Assembly: GCA_009702465.1 (NCBI GenBank)
Contig: WLHY01000029.1
Coordinates: 1 to 9,174 of the forward strand
DNA: 9,174 nt
Direction of reading: 5' to 3'
DNA from: Actinomycetota bacterium
Lineage (GTDB): Bacteria; Actinomycetota; Actinomycetes; Nanopelagicales; Nanopelagicaceae
Made by a program: the position numbers and the translations under genes. Below are positions 1 to 6,456 of this stretch, piece after piece (position 1 is the first letter of the stretch; every line of letters starts with the position of its first letter). A model generated the notes under the pieces. The model was given only the letters and a program-made list of their open reading frames with translations, did no database searches and had not been told where the DNA came from.

Positions 1-633
1 ATCCATGCCAACCATTATGTTTTTCGGTGAGAAATCCCCATGCACGATGGTGGTTTTATCTCCCTCTAGCTCATTAATTAATCGGGTAATCACTGGATTG
101 AGTAACTCATTTTTTGCAGCTACAAAACGGTAGAATGGATCGATTCGTAATTGTTCAAAGAGTGAATCCTCCATAAATTGCATTCTGGCCGCTTTATCCT
201 TTTCACCAAAGTTGTGCCACTGCGCAAGGGTGGTTCCCAATACATGCGCTACATCTGGATTGATTACCCCACTCAATAAATCACTCTTCCAAACTGTGCT
301 ACCAACTGGAACTCGATCTAAAATTAAGATAAATCGCTCTGGATCTAAAAATACTAAGTTTGGAACTTGATTTGGACTTAACTTATGAAACAAGGCGATC
401 GCATTAGCCTCAACAATTGCTCGGCGTTGATCCGCCTCCCATTTTTGCGCAACCATTAGCTCTGCTAGCGCCTGCTTTAACACCATTTTTTTATCTTTAG
501 TAGTGATAGCCAATACAACATTAGATACACCACCAGTTAGAACTTCAACCTCGGCTTCATCAGTTGCGGAGATAATCTCTTTCTCTATTAAATAGGAGAG
601 AACGGTATCTTCAGTAAGTAACTCAGTGCTCAT
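1..633 (-). CDS. APH-fold phosphotransferase (small-molecule kinase), 3' end cut by window edge
   Basis: I translated this from the ATG at 633 down to position 1: 211 codons, open throughout. It has the aminoglycoside-phosphotransferase (APH) kinase fold. Seen: a glycine-rich nucleotide loop LTGGVSNVV (about residues 32-40), a lysine in VLKQ (K53), a basic/acidic helix around RRAIVEAN (70-77) and the catalytic loop HGDFSPKN (198-205), with candidate catalytic Asp200 and metal-binding Asn205. The DFG-equivalent Asp and the C-terminal lobe lie beyond the window. APH-fold proteins phosphorylate many small hydroxylated compounds (aminoglycosides, methylthioribose, choline, homoserine, sugars), so the family does not fix the substrate. 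There is no reason to call it a resistance gene. It begins 5 nt after the TAG of the upstream SDR with no Shine-Dalgarno sequence, so it is the third gene of an operon and probably translated by coupling. Confidence 0.85.
   Translation of the reverse strand, partial: MSTELLTEDTVLSYLIEKEIISATDEAEVEVLTGGVSNVVLAITTKDKKMVLKQALAELMVAQKWEADQRRAIVEANAIALFHKLSPNQVPNLVFLDPERFILILDRVPVGSTVWKSDLLSGVINPDVAHVLGTTLAQWHNFGEKDKAARMQFMEDSLFEQLRIDPFYRFVAAKNELLNPVITRLINELEGDKTTIVHGDFSPKNIMVGMD
395..402. repeat. GCGATCGC octamer palindrome (HIP1-like), copy 1
   Basis: Perfect 8-bp palindrome in the APH-fold kinase gene, where the minus-strand codons GCG-ATC-GCC encode Ala-Ile-Ala. One of three copies in the window. 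It is identical to the core of the HIP1 element known from cyanobacteria. Confidence 0.5.
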
Positions 634-638
634 TTTTA

Positions 639-1328
639 CTAGATAACTCGAGCGATTGAGAATCCAAAATCAACAAATAATGATTGACCAGAGATTGCAG
701 TGTTATCTTCACAGCCAAGCAAGTAAGTAGCATTTGCAATATCAGTCGGAACAGTTAATTTGTGTCCCGGTGTTTGCGCCTCAATATTCTCAATCTGCGC
801 ATTACTTAACAAGCCACGCGCCATTGGTGTTTCAACTATGCCGGGTAGTAATCCATTTACCAAGATGCCCTTTGAATTTCCAAGATCTACCGCCATCGAA
901 CGAACCAAGCCACCAACTGCAGCCTTAGTAACGGTGTAGGCCATCTTCTCCTGTCTAGTTAACTGCTCCCAGAGAGAGCTTAAAATTACAATCTTGCCCT
1001 TTTGTTTAATTAAATTATTAGCTAGTAATACCTTTGCTGTCTCAGAGATAAATGTGACATTTGCTTCAAATAAGCGGTTTAGATCGGCAATGGATGAGCT
1101 GATTACTGAGTCATTAATGTTGGCACCTTGAGCAAAGACAACTGCATCAAAGATTTGGCCCTTAAGTAGATCTGGTACCGGCCCTGCGGTTAATGGAAGT
1201 TGAAACTGCACCTTGGAATCGGTGATAGTTCTAACTCCAAAAACAACCTCATAACCCTCACTTGCAAACTTGGCAGCGATCGCTGAGCCAAGCGCACCGG
1301 TGCCACCAAAGATTAATAACTTTGCCAT
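639..1328 (-). CDS. Short-chain dehydrogenase/reductase (SDR), 229 aa
   Basis: An NAD(P)-dependent oxidoreductase of the SDR superfamily with a single Rossmann domain. Seen: cofactor loop GGTGALGS (8-15), the NNAG position replaced by AQGAN (66-70), Asn90, a serine pair in ILSSLW (S117/S118) and the catalytic YTVTK (Tyr131, Lys135), followed by the LPGIVETPMA segment. The open frame continues to an ATG at 1409, but that would add 27 residues ahead of the first beta strand and overlap the upstream gene by 80 bp. The ATG at 1328 starts directly at MAKLLIFGGTG, one base after the upstream TAA, so I use it. At 229 residues it is slightly shorter than the usual 240-260. Arg33, shortly after beta 2 (VVFGVR), hints at NADP(H), weakly. 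Substrate unknown. It sits between a U32-like protein and an APH-fold kinase in one tight operon. Confidence 0.9.
   Translation of the reverse strand: MAKLLIFGGTGALGSAIAAKFASEGYEVVFGVRTITDSKVQFQLPLTAGPVPDLLKGQIFDAVVFAQGANINDSVISSSIADLNRLFEANVTFISETAKVLLANNLIKQKGKIVILSSLWEQLTRQEKMAYTVTKAAVGGLVRSMAVDLGNSKGILVNGLLPGIVETPMARGLLSNAQIENIEAQTPGHKLTVPTDIANATYLLGCEDNTAISGQSLFVDFGFSIARVI
1276..1283. repeat. GCGATCGC octamer palindrome (HIP1-like), copy 2
   Basis: Within the 229-aa SDR gene; the palindrome extends to 10 bp here (AGCGATCGCT, 1275-1284). The minus-strand codons GCG-ATC-GCT again read Ala-Ile-Ala, just after the cofactor loop. Confidence 0.5.
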
Positions 1329-1329
1329 A

Positions 1330-2289
1330 TTATTTTTTAAAGCCATACCGATCAATAATTGCTTTACTGATGGCTGCTCTACGAACACGCTCTTTTGCTG
1401 ATGATTCAACCAATCCTTGAATATGGGCTCCTGATGGATATAAACCAGGTGAGTTTCGGATGGTAAATTTCAAATAGATTGGTGCAGCAATGCGAACTAA
1501 ATCTGGTGCTTCATAGTGGCGAACTGCACCACCAAAATCATCTGGACCTTCAACGTAGACATCAAGTGGTAAATCAACTTGGGCACGAATGGTGGCAATT
1601 TGTTGAAGAGATAAATCAGTTGCCAGATTAAGGGTAGATGCGCCGAGATCTTCTAGCAGCGCAGCGGTGGCAGCATTATTACAAATCATTGCAACTGAGG
1701 TTTTTAAGATTAAATCCTTAGGCAGATCACCTTTACGCTTCGCCTCACCTAAAACTTTAAGCAGGCCAAGATCTCCAACTAAAACTGAACGCAATCCAAG
1801 ATTTACACCATGAATTACATCCTCTAACGCAAAGCGAAGTTGATCGGTGCCACGCAATGTTGGAGATGCAATCACGCCAGCTGATGCTGAAACCTGCTTT
1901 CCAATATCCCAAGCAGCACGCGGTCCAACAAATAAGCAGACCTCAATCTTCTCCTTCTTGCCCATTGCAACCATCTGTTTGATCTCATCATCGGTTTGCA
2001 TCATGATGCCAGAGCCTTGTGAGATGCGATGAATGATTAACTTATGTTTTTTCGCTTCATCTAAAACAGTTTTAAATGCGGCTGGACCTTCAACAGATGG
2101 AATCTCGATCTTGTACCGTGCGCCATCGGCAAACCGTTTAGCTGATTCAGGCAATCCATCAGCATCCTGGCTTTGGATCTTTTGCTTATTTAATATTCCG
2201 ATTGATCGCTTCATTGGACCAGCCGCATCGCGGGTGCTGGGCCACTTTGAGTTTGAGGTGGTTTTGGTCACCGATTTTTTAATAGCCAT
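1330..2289 (-). CDS. U32-peptidase-family-like TIM-barrel protein, 319 aa
   Basis: It resembles actinobacterial proteins that databases usually label 'peptidase U32 family'. This is recognition from memory of the pattern: IEIPSVEGP (61-69), HRISQGSG (87-94), LFVGPR (119-124), a VEGPDDFGG segment (247-255), VRHYE (256-260), IYLKFTIRNSP (271-281) and a C-terminal RVRRAA (301-306). The alternating beta/alpha pattern fits a TIM barrel. The first ~30 residues are basic and low-complexity, probably disordered. Unlike the well-studied U32 proteins (UbiU/UbiV, TrhP, RlhA), which bind Fe-S clusters through conserved cysteines, only two cysteines are present (C118, C203), so an Fe-S cluster is unlikely and proteolysis is not supported. 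Function unknown; a barrel enzyme acting with the co-transcribed SDR and kinase is inference. The start is supported by a GGAG ribosome site 4 nt upstream. It is the first gene of the operon. Confidence 0.85.
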   Translation of the reverse strand: MAIKKSVTKTTSNSKWPSTRDAAGPMKRSIGILNKQKIQSQDADGLPESAKRFADGARYKIEIPSVEGPAAFKTVLDEAKKHKLIIHRISQGSGIMMQTDDEIKQMVAMGKKEKIEVCLFVGPRAAWDIGKQVSASAGVIASPTLRGTDQLRFALEDVIHGVNLGLRSVLVGDLGLLKVLGEAKRKGDLPKDLILKTSVAMICNNAATAALLEDLGASTLNLATDLSLQQIATIRAQVDLPLDVYVEGPDDFGGAVRHYEAPDLVRIAAPIYLKFTIRNSPGLYPSGAHIQGLVESSAKERVRRAAISKAIIDRYGFKK

Positions 2290-2293
2290 GACG

Positions 2294-2297
2294 CTCC
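2294..2297 (-). promoter_or_regulatory. Ribosome binding site of the U32-like gene
   Basis: On the minus strand GGAG precedes the ATG at 2289 with a 4-nt spacer (CGTC). It supports this start. It is one of the few clear Shine-Dalgarno sequences in the window, since most other genes use overlap coupling or appear leaderless. Confidence 0.6.
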
Positions 2298-2322
2298 AAT
2301 CAATGAGATCTTTTGCTGAAAA

Positions 2323-2328
2323 GTTATA
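2323..2328 (-). promoter_or_regulatory. Candidate -10 box (TATAAC) of the U32-like/SDR/kinase operon
   Basis: Read on the minus strand the hexamer is TATAAC, 5 of 6 matches to TATAAT, placed 33 nt before the ATG. This leaves room for a leader of about 25 nt carrying the GGAG site. No good -35 is visible; the -35 position, about 17 bp upstream, falls within the 18-bp palindrome. The same AT-rich patch reads TATAGA on the plus strand and could serve the divergent SDR. Confidence 0.4.
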
Positions 2329-2335
2329 GATGTAG

Positions 2336-2353
2336 CCTACTTAGCCAAGTAGG
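2336..2353. promoter_or_regulatory. 18-bp palindrome in divergent intergenic region, likely operator
   Basis: CCTACTT-AGCC-AAGTAGG: two perfect 7-bp arms around a 4-bp centre whose middle GC also pairs, so 8 of 9 dyad positions match. It lies between two divergent genes, about 15 bp upstream of the plus-strand SDR start, and covers the -35 position of the minus-strand operon. This is the usual geometry of a dimeric repressor site (TetR, GntR or LacI classes). No regulator gene is visible in the window. Alternatively, as RNA the arms could form a hairpin that masks the AGGA just before the SDR start. Confidence 0.5.
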
Positions 2354-2364
2354 ATATGGAAACC

Positions 2365-3114
2365 ATGACAACCCAAATCTCATCCTTTGAGCGCAATTCA
2401 TTTGAAAATCAGGTAATCGTAATCACTGGTGCCGCTAGCGGCATCGGTAAAGCGGCCGCCCAATTAATCGCATCCCGTGGCGGAACTGTGATCGCTTTAG
2501 ATTTGAATAAAGATGGTTTAACCGGATCTGATTACTCCTATCAGCTAGATATTTCAGATCAAGCTGCGGTATTTAAAGTAATTGCAGATATTCAAAGTAA
2601 ACATAAGCGAATTGATGCGCTAATTAATTGCGCAGGTTATCCAGGACCAACCTCTGAATTTGTGGAAAATATTAAGTGGCCTGATTTTGAAAAGGTTATT
2701 GCAGTAAATCTATATGGCGCGATCTGGTTAACTCAAGCGGTGCTTCCAATTATGAAATCCCAAAAGTATGGCCGAATTGCTCAGGTGGCATCGATTGCCG
2801 GTAAAGAGGGAAATCCAAAGATGTCACCGTATAACACCTCCAAATCTGGACTGATCGGTTTTGTTAAAGGTGTTGCAAAAGAGGTTGCAACTCTGGGAAT
2901 AACAATTAACGCACTTGCACCTGCGGTAATTAAAACCCCAATTAATGAAAATACTTCACAAGAGTTACTTGATTACATGATCGCAAAGATTCCAGCCGGT
3001 CGTTTAGGTGAAGCTGATGAGGTTGCAGAGATACTTGCATTCATGGCATCAAAGGCTTGCTCATTTACAACTGGCTTTACCTTTGATATCTCAGGCGGGC
3101 GAGCTACCTACTAA
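2365..3114 (+). CDS. Classical SDR family dehydrogenase, 249 aa
   Basis: A complete classical SDR, probably NAD-dependent because an Asp (D46, in ALDLN) closes beta 2. Seen: cofactor motif TGAASGIG (21-28), Asp62 in LDIS, NCAG (88-91), Asn115, Ser143, the catalytic pair Tyr156/Lys160 in YNTSK, and PAVIKTP (186-192). The C-terminal GFTFDISGGRATY resembles the GG-containing end of 3-oxoacyl-ACP reductase/sugar dehydrogenase-like SDRs. The substrate is not readable; candidates include sugar or sugar-acid and other secondary alcohol dehydrogenases. An in-frame ATG at 2356 would give 252 residues, but AGGA lies only 1 nt before it, whereas that AGGA (2351-2354) is 10 nt before the ATG at 2365, so I prefer 2365. 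The gene diverges from the minus-strand operon, has a palindrome just upstream, and its stop overlaps the stop of the convergent aldehyde dehydrogenase by 4 bp. Confidence 0.9.
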   Translation: MTTQISSFERNSFENQVIVITGAASGIGKAAAQLIASRGGTVIALDLNKDGLTGSDYSYQLDISDQAAVFKVIADIQSKHKRIDALINCAGYPGPTSEFVENIKWPDFEKVIAVNLYGAIWLTQAVLPIMKSQKYGRIAQVASIAGKEGNPKMSPYNTSKSGLIGFVKGVAKEVATLGITINALAPAVIKTPINENTSQELLDYMIAKIPAGRLGEADEVAEILAFMASKACSFTTGFTFDISGGRATY

Positions 3115-4580
3115 TTAATCTTGCGTTTTCCATGCAAAGATTTAATTAATTTAATTACCACTAGATCTGCCAACTTTGATCTCTTAAATGAGGTAAAGGT
3201 AATTGGCAATCTAAATCTTGGTTTAACAACAGTTCTGGCGTAGGTGTACTCCAACAGCCCTTCCGCACCATGGATGCGTCCATAGCCACTGTCCTTAACT
3301 CCACCAAATGGAACTGTGGCAACGGCGGCAAATAAAAATACAGAGTTAATTGAGACCATGCCACATTGCAATTGGCTGGCAATTCGCTCACCTTGGCGCC
3401 GCGAAAATACTGCAGCAGCTAAACCATAATTGCTGGCATTTGATAATGCGATCGCCTCTTCAACTGATGAGACTCGATTAATCGCAAGGGTTGGCCCAAA
3501 GGTTTCATCACTCATAGCGGTCGAACTCTCTGGGACCTCTAACATGATTACTGGTTCAACAAATGGCGCACGAACTGAGTCTGTGCCACCTAATGCAAAC
3601 TTGGCACCTTTGGCTGCTGCATCACTTAGGTGAGATTGGATTACATTTAATTGCGTCGGCATAGTTGCTGGGCCGTAATTCTTGCCAGCCTCAAGCTTTT
3701 TTGCTTGCTTAGTGATCTCTTCAATAAATTGATCAGCAACAGATTGCACAACATAAACACGTTCTGCACCAATACATGATTGACCAGCATTTGCCATGGC
3801 CGACCATAATGATTGCTCTGCCGCTAATTTAACATCAGCATCGGCCGCCACAATTACTGGATCTTTGCCACCACACTCAAGCACGACCGGAATCATTCTT
3901 TCAGCACAGGCTGCTGCAACCTTTTTTGCAGTTCTAGTTGATCCAGTAAATGAAATTTTGTTAACTGCTGACTCAGTTAGCGCCCGGCCAACCTCTGGTG
4001 TTCCAGTCACAGTTGTAAAGATGGCAGCAAATGGTGCGACCTCAATAAAGGTATCGGCTAACCACTTACCAACACCTGGTGTGAACTCAGATGGTTTAAA
4101 CACGACTGTATTTCCAGCAGCTAATGCATAAGCGATAGAGCCCATTGGCGTAAACATTGGATAATTCCACGGACCAATCACGCCAACAACACCAAGTGGT
4201 GATCGCTGAACTTGTGCCTTCATATTAAACATCAACATTCCAGATGCACGGTTCTGAGTTTGCATAATCTCTTCGGCATTTTTGGCTGCCCAAGCTAAAT
4301 GATCAATTGCAATAGATACTTCTAATGTGGCATCACTTACTGGCTTGCCAGTTTCAACAGCAATCAAATGCGCAATCTCTTTAACACGAGAGGTTAACAA
4401 CGCTGCCCACTTGAGCAGAACTTTTTTTCGTCCTTTAAAATCAAGTGCTTGCCAATCAATTGCCGCCTCTTTGGCTGATGCAACAGTTGCAAAAACCTCA
4501 TCTGGTGTGAAATTTTTATACTGGGCAATTACCTCACCAGTAGTTGGATCATGTTTTGCAAATGTGGCGGTTGAACTCAT
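3111..4580 (-). CDS. NAD(P)-dependent aldehyde dehydrogenase family protein, 489 aa
   Basis: Oxidises an aldehyde to the carboxylate. All key residues are present: Asn139 in PWNYP, Lys162 in FKPSE, the cofactor loop FTGST (211-215), general base Glu235 in LECGGKDP, nucleophile Cys269 in GQSCIG, and DETFGP (358-363). PFGGVKDSGYGRIHG (424-438) follows, then a roughly 40-residue basic C-terminal tail. The layout, including the tail, resembles the actinobacterial succinate-semialdehyde dehydrogenase-like group (GabD2 type), but substrate cannot be assigned and I give no symbol. The frame is open up to an ATG at 4661; that form would run 59 bp into the divergent hydrolase gene and add 27 residues absent from the family, so the ATG at 4580 (MSSTATFAKHDPTTGE) is chosen. 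There is no Shine-Dalgarno before it, and a -10-like TACTCT lies 6 nt upstream, so the mRNA may be leaderless. Confidence 0.93.
   Translation of the reverse strand: MSSTATFAKHDPTTGEVIAQYKNFTPDEVFATVASAKEAAIDWQALDFKGRKKVLLKWAALLTSRVKEIAHLIAVETGKPVSDATLEVSIAIDHLAWAAKNAEEIMQTQNRASGMLMFNMKAQVQRSPLGVVGVIGPWNYPMFTPMGSIAYALAAGNTVVFKPSEFTPGVGKWLADTFIEVAPFAAIFTTVTGTPEVGRALTESAVNKISFTGSTRTAKKVAAACAERMIPVVLECGGKDPVIVAADADVKLAAEQSLWSAMANAGQSCIGAERVYVVQSVADQFIEEITKQAKKLEAGKNYGPATMPTQLNVIQSHLSDAAAKGAKFALGGTDSVRAPFVEPVIMLEVPESSTAMSDETFGPTLAINRVSSVEEAIALSNASNYGLAAAVFSRRQGERIASQLQCGMVSINSVFLFAAVATVPFGGVKDSGYGRIHGAEGLLEYTYARTVVKPRFRLPITFTSFKRSKLADLVVIKLIKSLHGKRKIN
3448..3455. repeat. GCGATCGC octamer palindrome (HIP1-like), copy 3
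   Basis: Within the aldehyde dehydrogenase gene; minus-strand codons GCG-ATC-GCA, again Ala-Ile-Ala (residues 376-378, in EEAIALS). It sits in the same reading phase as the other two copies. Confidence 0.5.
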
Positions 4581-4586
4581 GAGGTA

Positions 4587-4615
4587 AGAGTAAACTGCTT
4601 TTGTGTCAGAGTTAA
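4587..4615 (-). promoter_or_regulatory. Candidate leaderless promoter of the aldehyde dehydrogenase
   Basis: On the minus strand: TTAACT (4615-4610, 4 of 6 to TTGACA), a 17-bp spacer, TACTCT (4592-4587, fits TANNNT but only 3 of 6 to TATAAT), then 6 nt to the ATG at 4580. That spacing would put the transcription start at the A of the start codon. The -35 lies inside the divergent hydrolase coding sequence. Confidence 0.45.
4591..4596 (+). promoter_or_regulatory. Candidate -10 box (TAAACT) giving a leaderless hydrolase mRNA
   Basis: TAAACT matches TATAAT at 4 of 6 positions, fits TANNNT, and lies exactly 6 nt before the GTG start at 4603, the arrangement known for leaderless actinobacterial genes. 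It shares its first two bases with the opposing -10 of the aldehyde dehydrogenase. A TTGAAC at 4571-4576 is -35-like, but the 14-bp spacing is too short to count on. Confidence 0.45.
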
Positions 4616-5313
4616 TCCGCCCAAGTACAGTTCTGCCGGCAATTCGCACGCCTATCACCATTAAAACCGCAGATGGCCTTAATTTAATTGGTGAGGTTGC
4701 TACCCCAATCGGTGAGATAACTGGCTCATTATTAATGCTGCATCCAAACCCATCTGGTGGGGGAATGATGGATTCACATATCTACAAGAAGGCAGCAAAT
4801 CGGTTACCAGCAATGGCTGGCATTCAAATAATTAGATTTAACACTCGAGGCACTGAGAGCGAAGCGGGTAAGAGCGATGGCGAGTTTGATCAAGGTCGAA
4901 GTGAAAAATTAGATGTCCTGGCCGCAATTGATTACTGTTTTGATGAGTTAAAAGTTAAAGATTTATATGTTGCCGGTTGGTCCTTTGGAACTGAACTGGC
5001 ACTTATGTATGCCCGTGACAGCCGAATTAAAGAGTTAATTCTTCTTAGTCCACCACTGCTTGCAACAACTGATGAAGATTTAGCCTTTTGGGCAAAGGAT
5101 GGCCGGCCAATCACCACACTTGTTCCAGAGCATGATGATTATTTAAAACCAGAAGCCGCGCAAGTGAGATTTTCTAAAGTACCTAATCTAAAAGAGATTG
5201 ATGTCGCAGGTGCTAAACATCTTTGGGTGGGTGAGCCGATGGTTTACTTAGTGTTAAGTGAGATTGTAAAAGTTATTGCACCAAGTAGATTGCCACTGCC
5301 GGAGGAGATTTAA
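4603..5313 (+). CDS. Alpha/beta hydrolase, 236 aa (COG2945-like)
   Basis: A serine hydrolase of the alpha/beta fold. Seen: oxyanion-region HPNPSGGG (47-54), the RFNTRGT segment (78-84) followed by SDGEFDQGRSEKLDV (91-105), nucleophile elbow GWSFG (125-129, Ser127), a candidate acid Asp178/Asp179 in VPEHDDYLKP, and His206 in GAKHLWVGE. The HPxP...RFNxRGxxxS...FDxG order is what I know from COG2945-type hydrolases, whose substrates are mostly undefined (esters, thioesters or amides). There is no signal peptide, so it is cytoplasmic. The GTG at 4603 is the only usable start: an in-frame TAA at 4591 closes the frame upstream, and later starts would cut into the core. It is divergent from the aldehyde dehydrogenase across 22 bp, and its stop overlaps the next convergent gene's stop by 4 bp (TTAA). 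Confidence 0.88.
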   Translation: MSELIRPSTVLPAIRTPITIKTADGLNLIGEVATPIGEITGSLLMLHPNPSGGGMMDSHIYKKAANRLPAMAGIQIIRFNTRGTESEAGKSDGEFDQGRSEKLDVLAAIDYCFDELKVKDLYVAGWSFGTELALMYARDSRIKELILLSPPLLATTDEDLAFWAKDGRPITTLVPEHDDYLKPEAAQVRFSKVPNLKEIDVAGAKHLWVGEPMVYLVLSEIVKVIAPSRLPLPEEI

Positions 5314-6449
5314 GAGTTATCTGCTCTTGGAAATACAACCTCATCAAGAATCAACAACACTGCGGCTGCAATTGGAACTGCAAGCAAACCGCCAACTAGG
5401 CCAAGCAAGCTTGTACCAAGTAGTGCGGCAATGATTGTTACAAGCCCAGGAAGTGAAAGAGATCTGCGCATAATTTTTGGTGTGATTACATAATTTTCAA
5501 TCTGCACATAGATTATGTAGAGCGCTAAAGCGATGAAGGCAGTTTGTGGTGAATCTGTAAGAGATACCAAGGTAACAAATGTCATGCCTATGAAGTGGCC
5601 AATTAATGGAATGAAACCACAGACCAAAACCAGCATCGAAAGTGGTCCGGTATATGGCATTCCAATGGCTAATCCCATAAGTAAGATAAAGAGTGCGGCC
5701 AAAATTGCAATTATTCCTTGCCCACCTACAAAGGAGCCAATGCGAGAGATGATTGCATTTGTTAATTTTGCTACTCGATCTCTGCGTGAGTTTGGTACCA
5801 AACGTAGGCCAATCTTTACTACCTTATCTAGTGAGGATAAGAAGTAAAGGGTCAAAACTAAAATTGTAATTGTTGCAACAACCCCAGAGATGAAAGCTCT
5901 ACCAACACCAACCACTCCGCCAAATGCGGTTACAACAAAGGCGCCATCTTTAATTACTGAATTAACCCTACTTTCGAGGGAATCGATAATTCCATACCTA
6001 TTATTAAGATCATTTATTAACGAGTTATTTTTTAAATCATTTACTAATTGCGGTGCGTTATCAATAAAGGAGTCGATCTCTTCAAGAAGCGGAGGAATAG
6101 CAATCCAGATAAACAATGCCACAAATAGTAAAACTGAGCCGACAACAACTCCGACAGCGTAACCCCGACGCATGTTGCGACGCTGGAAGTAATTAACTGC
6201 GGGGTTTAATCCAATTGCCAAAAAGAGTGAGATAACAATTAAAATAAAGATTTGACTGGCCGATGCCAATGCTTTCAGGAGTGTTAAGGCAATTAATCCA
6301 CCAGCAACCGCCATAAAGCCAAAGTAGAAGGGATGGCTTGAATTAATTGGTGCACCACGGACTCCGTAATCAGCGGTCGCCTTCACACCTCTTGGTTTAC
6401 GGCTTCTTTTTAACTTAGCTGATAAACGTGGTTTTTTAAATGTTGCCAT
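5310..6449 (-). CDS. AI-2E transporter family (PerM/YdiK-like) membrane protein, 379 aa
   Basis: An integral membrane protein of the family named after TqsA (autoinducer-2 exporter), which also includes PerM-like proteins and Na+/H+ antiporter members; the name does not establish AI-2 transport. Seen: a very basic N-terminus (about residues 5-23, lysine/arginine-rich, likely cytoplasmic), hydrophobic segments around 41-60, 66-85, 98-119, 183-205, 243-263, 266-297, 302-317 and 334-367, and a large soluble stretch at about 120-170 between the third and fourth segments, as expected for the family. Family-like motifs are IENYVITPKIM (317-327) and the glycine-rich GLVGGLLAVPIAA (350-362). Length is typical (340-400). 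The ATG at 6449 has no Shine-Dalgarno, and TAAAAT ends 7 nt before it, so it may be leaderless. It is transcribed divergently from the DUF4032 gene. Confidence 0.9.
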   Translation of the reverse strand: MATFKKPRLSAKLKRSRKPRGVKATADYGVRGAPINSSHPFYFGFMAVAGGLIALTLLKALASASQIFILIVISLFLAIGLNPAVNYFQRRNMRRGYAVGVVVGSVLLFVALFIWIAIPPLLEEIDSFIDNAPQLVNDLKNNSLINDLNNRYGIIDSLESRVNSVIKDGAFVVTAFGGVVGVGRAFISGVVATITILVLTLYFLSSLDKVVKIGLRLVPNSRRDRVAKLTNAIISRIGSFVGGQGIIAILAALFILLMGLAIGMPYTGPLSMLVLVCGFIPLIGHFIGMTFVTLVSLTDSPQTAFIALALYIIYVQIENYVITPKIMRRSLSLPGLVTIIAALLGTSLLGLVGGLLAVPIAAAVLLILDEVVFPRADNS

Positions 6450-6456
6450 AATCGCA

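Noticed and set aside
1..633. Antibiotic-resistance (aminoglycoside phosphotransferase) call for the left-edge gene
   Set aside because: Only the kinase fold is shared; the operon context is metabolic and APH-fold kinases have many substrates.
1329..1409. N-terminal extension of the 229-aa SDR to the ATG at 1409
   Set aside because: It would overlap the U32-like gene by 80 bp and add 27 residues before the first Rossmann strand; the ATG at 1328 fits the fold exactly.
3113..3147. Possible terminator hairpin after the plus-strand SDR (AATTAATCTTGC ... GCAAAGATTTAATT)
   Set aside because: The arms need two bulges, are AT-rich, lack a following T-run on the plus strand, and lie inside the aldehyde dehydrogenase coding sequence.
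3796..4131. Open frame of 111 codons on the plus strand within the aldehyde dehydrogenase
   Set aside because: It lies antisense to a gene with complete catalytic motifs, has no ribosome site and no recognisable protein pattern; treated as a shadow, as are the other antisense frames in the window.
4581..4661. Longer aldehyde dehydrogenase starting at 4661
   Set aside because: It would run through the hydrolase start on the other strand and add residues not expected in the family; MSSTATFAKHDPTTGE at 4580 is the usual beginning.
5312..5328. Small inverted repeat AAGAG-ttatctg-CTCTT at the hydrolase/AI-2E gene junction
   Set aside because: Only 5-bp arms, no T-tract on either strand; expected by chance at this size.
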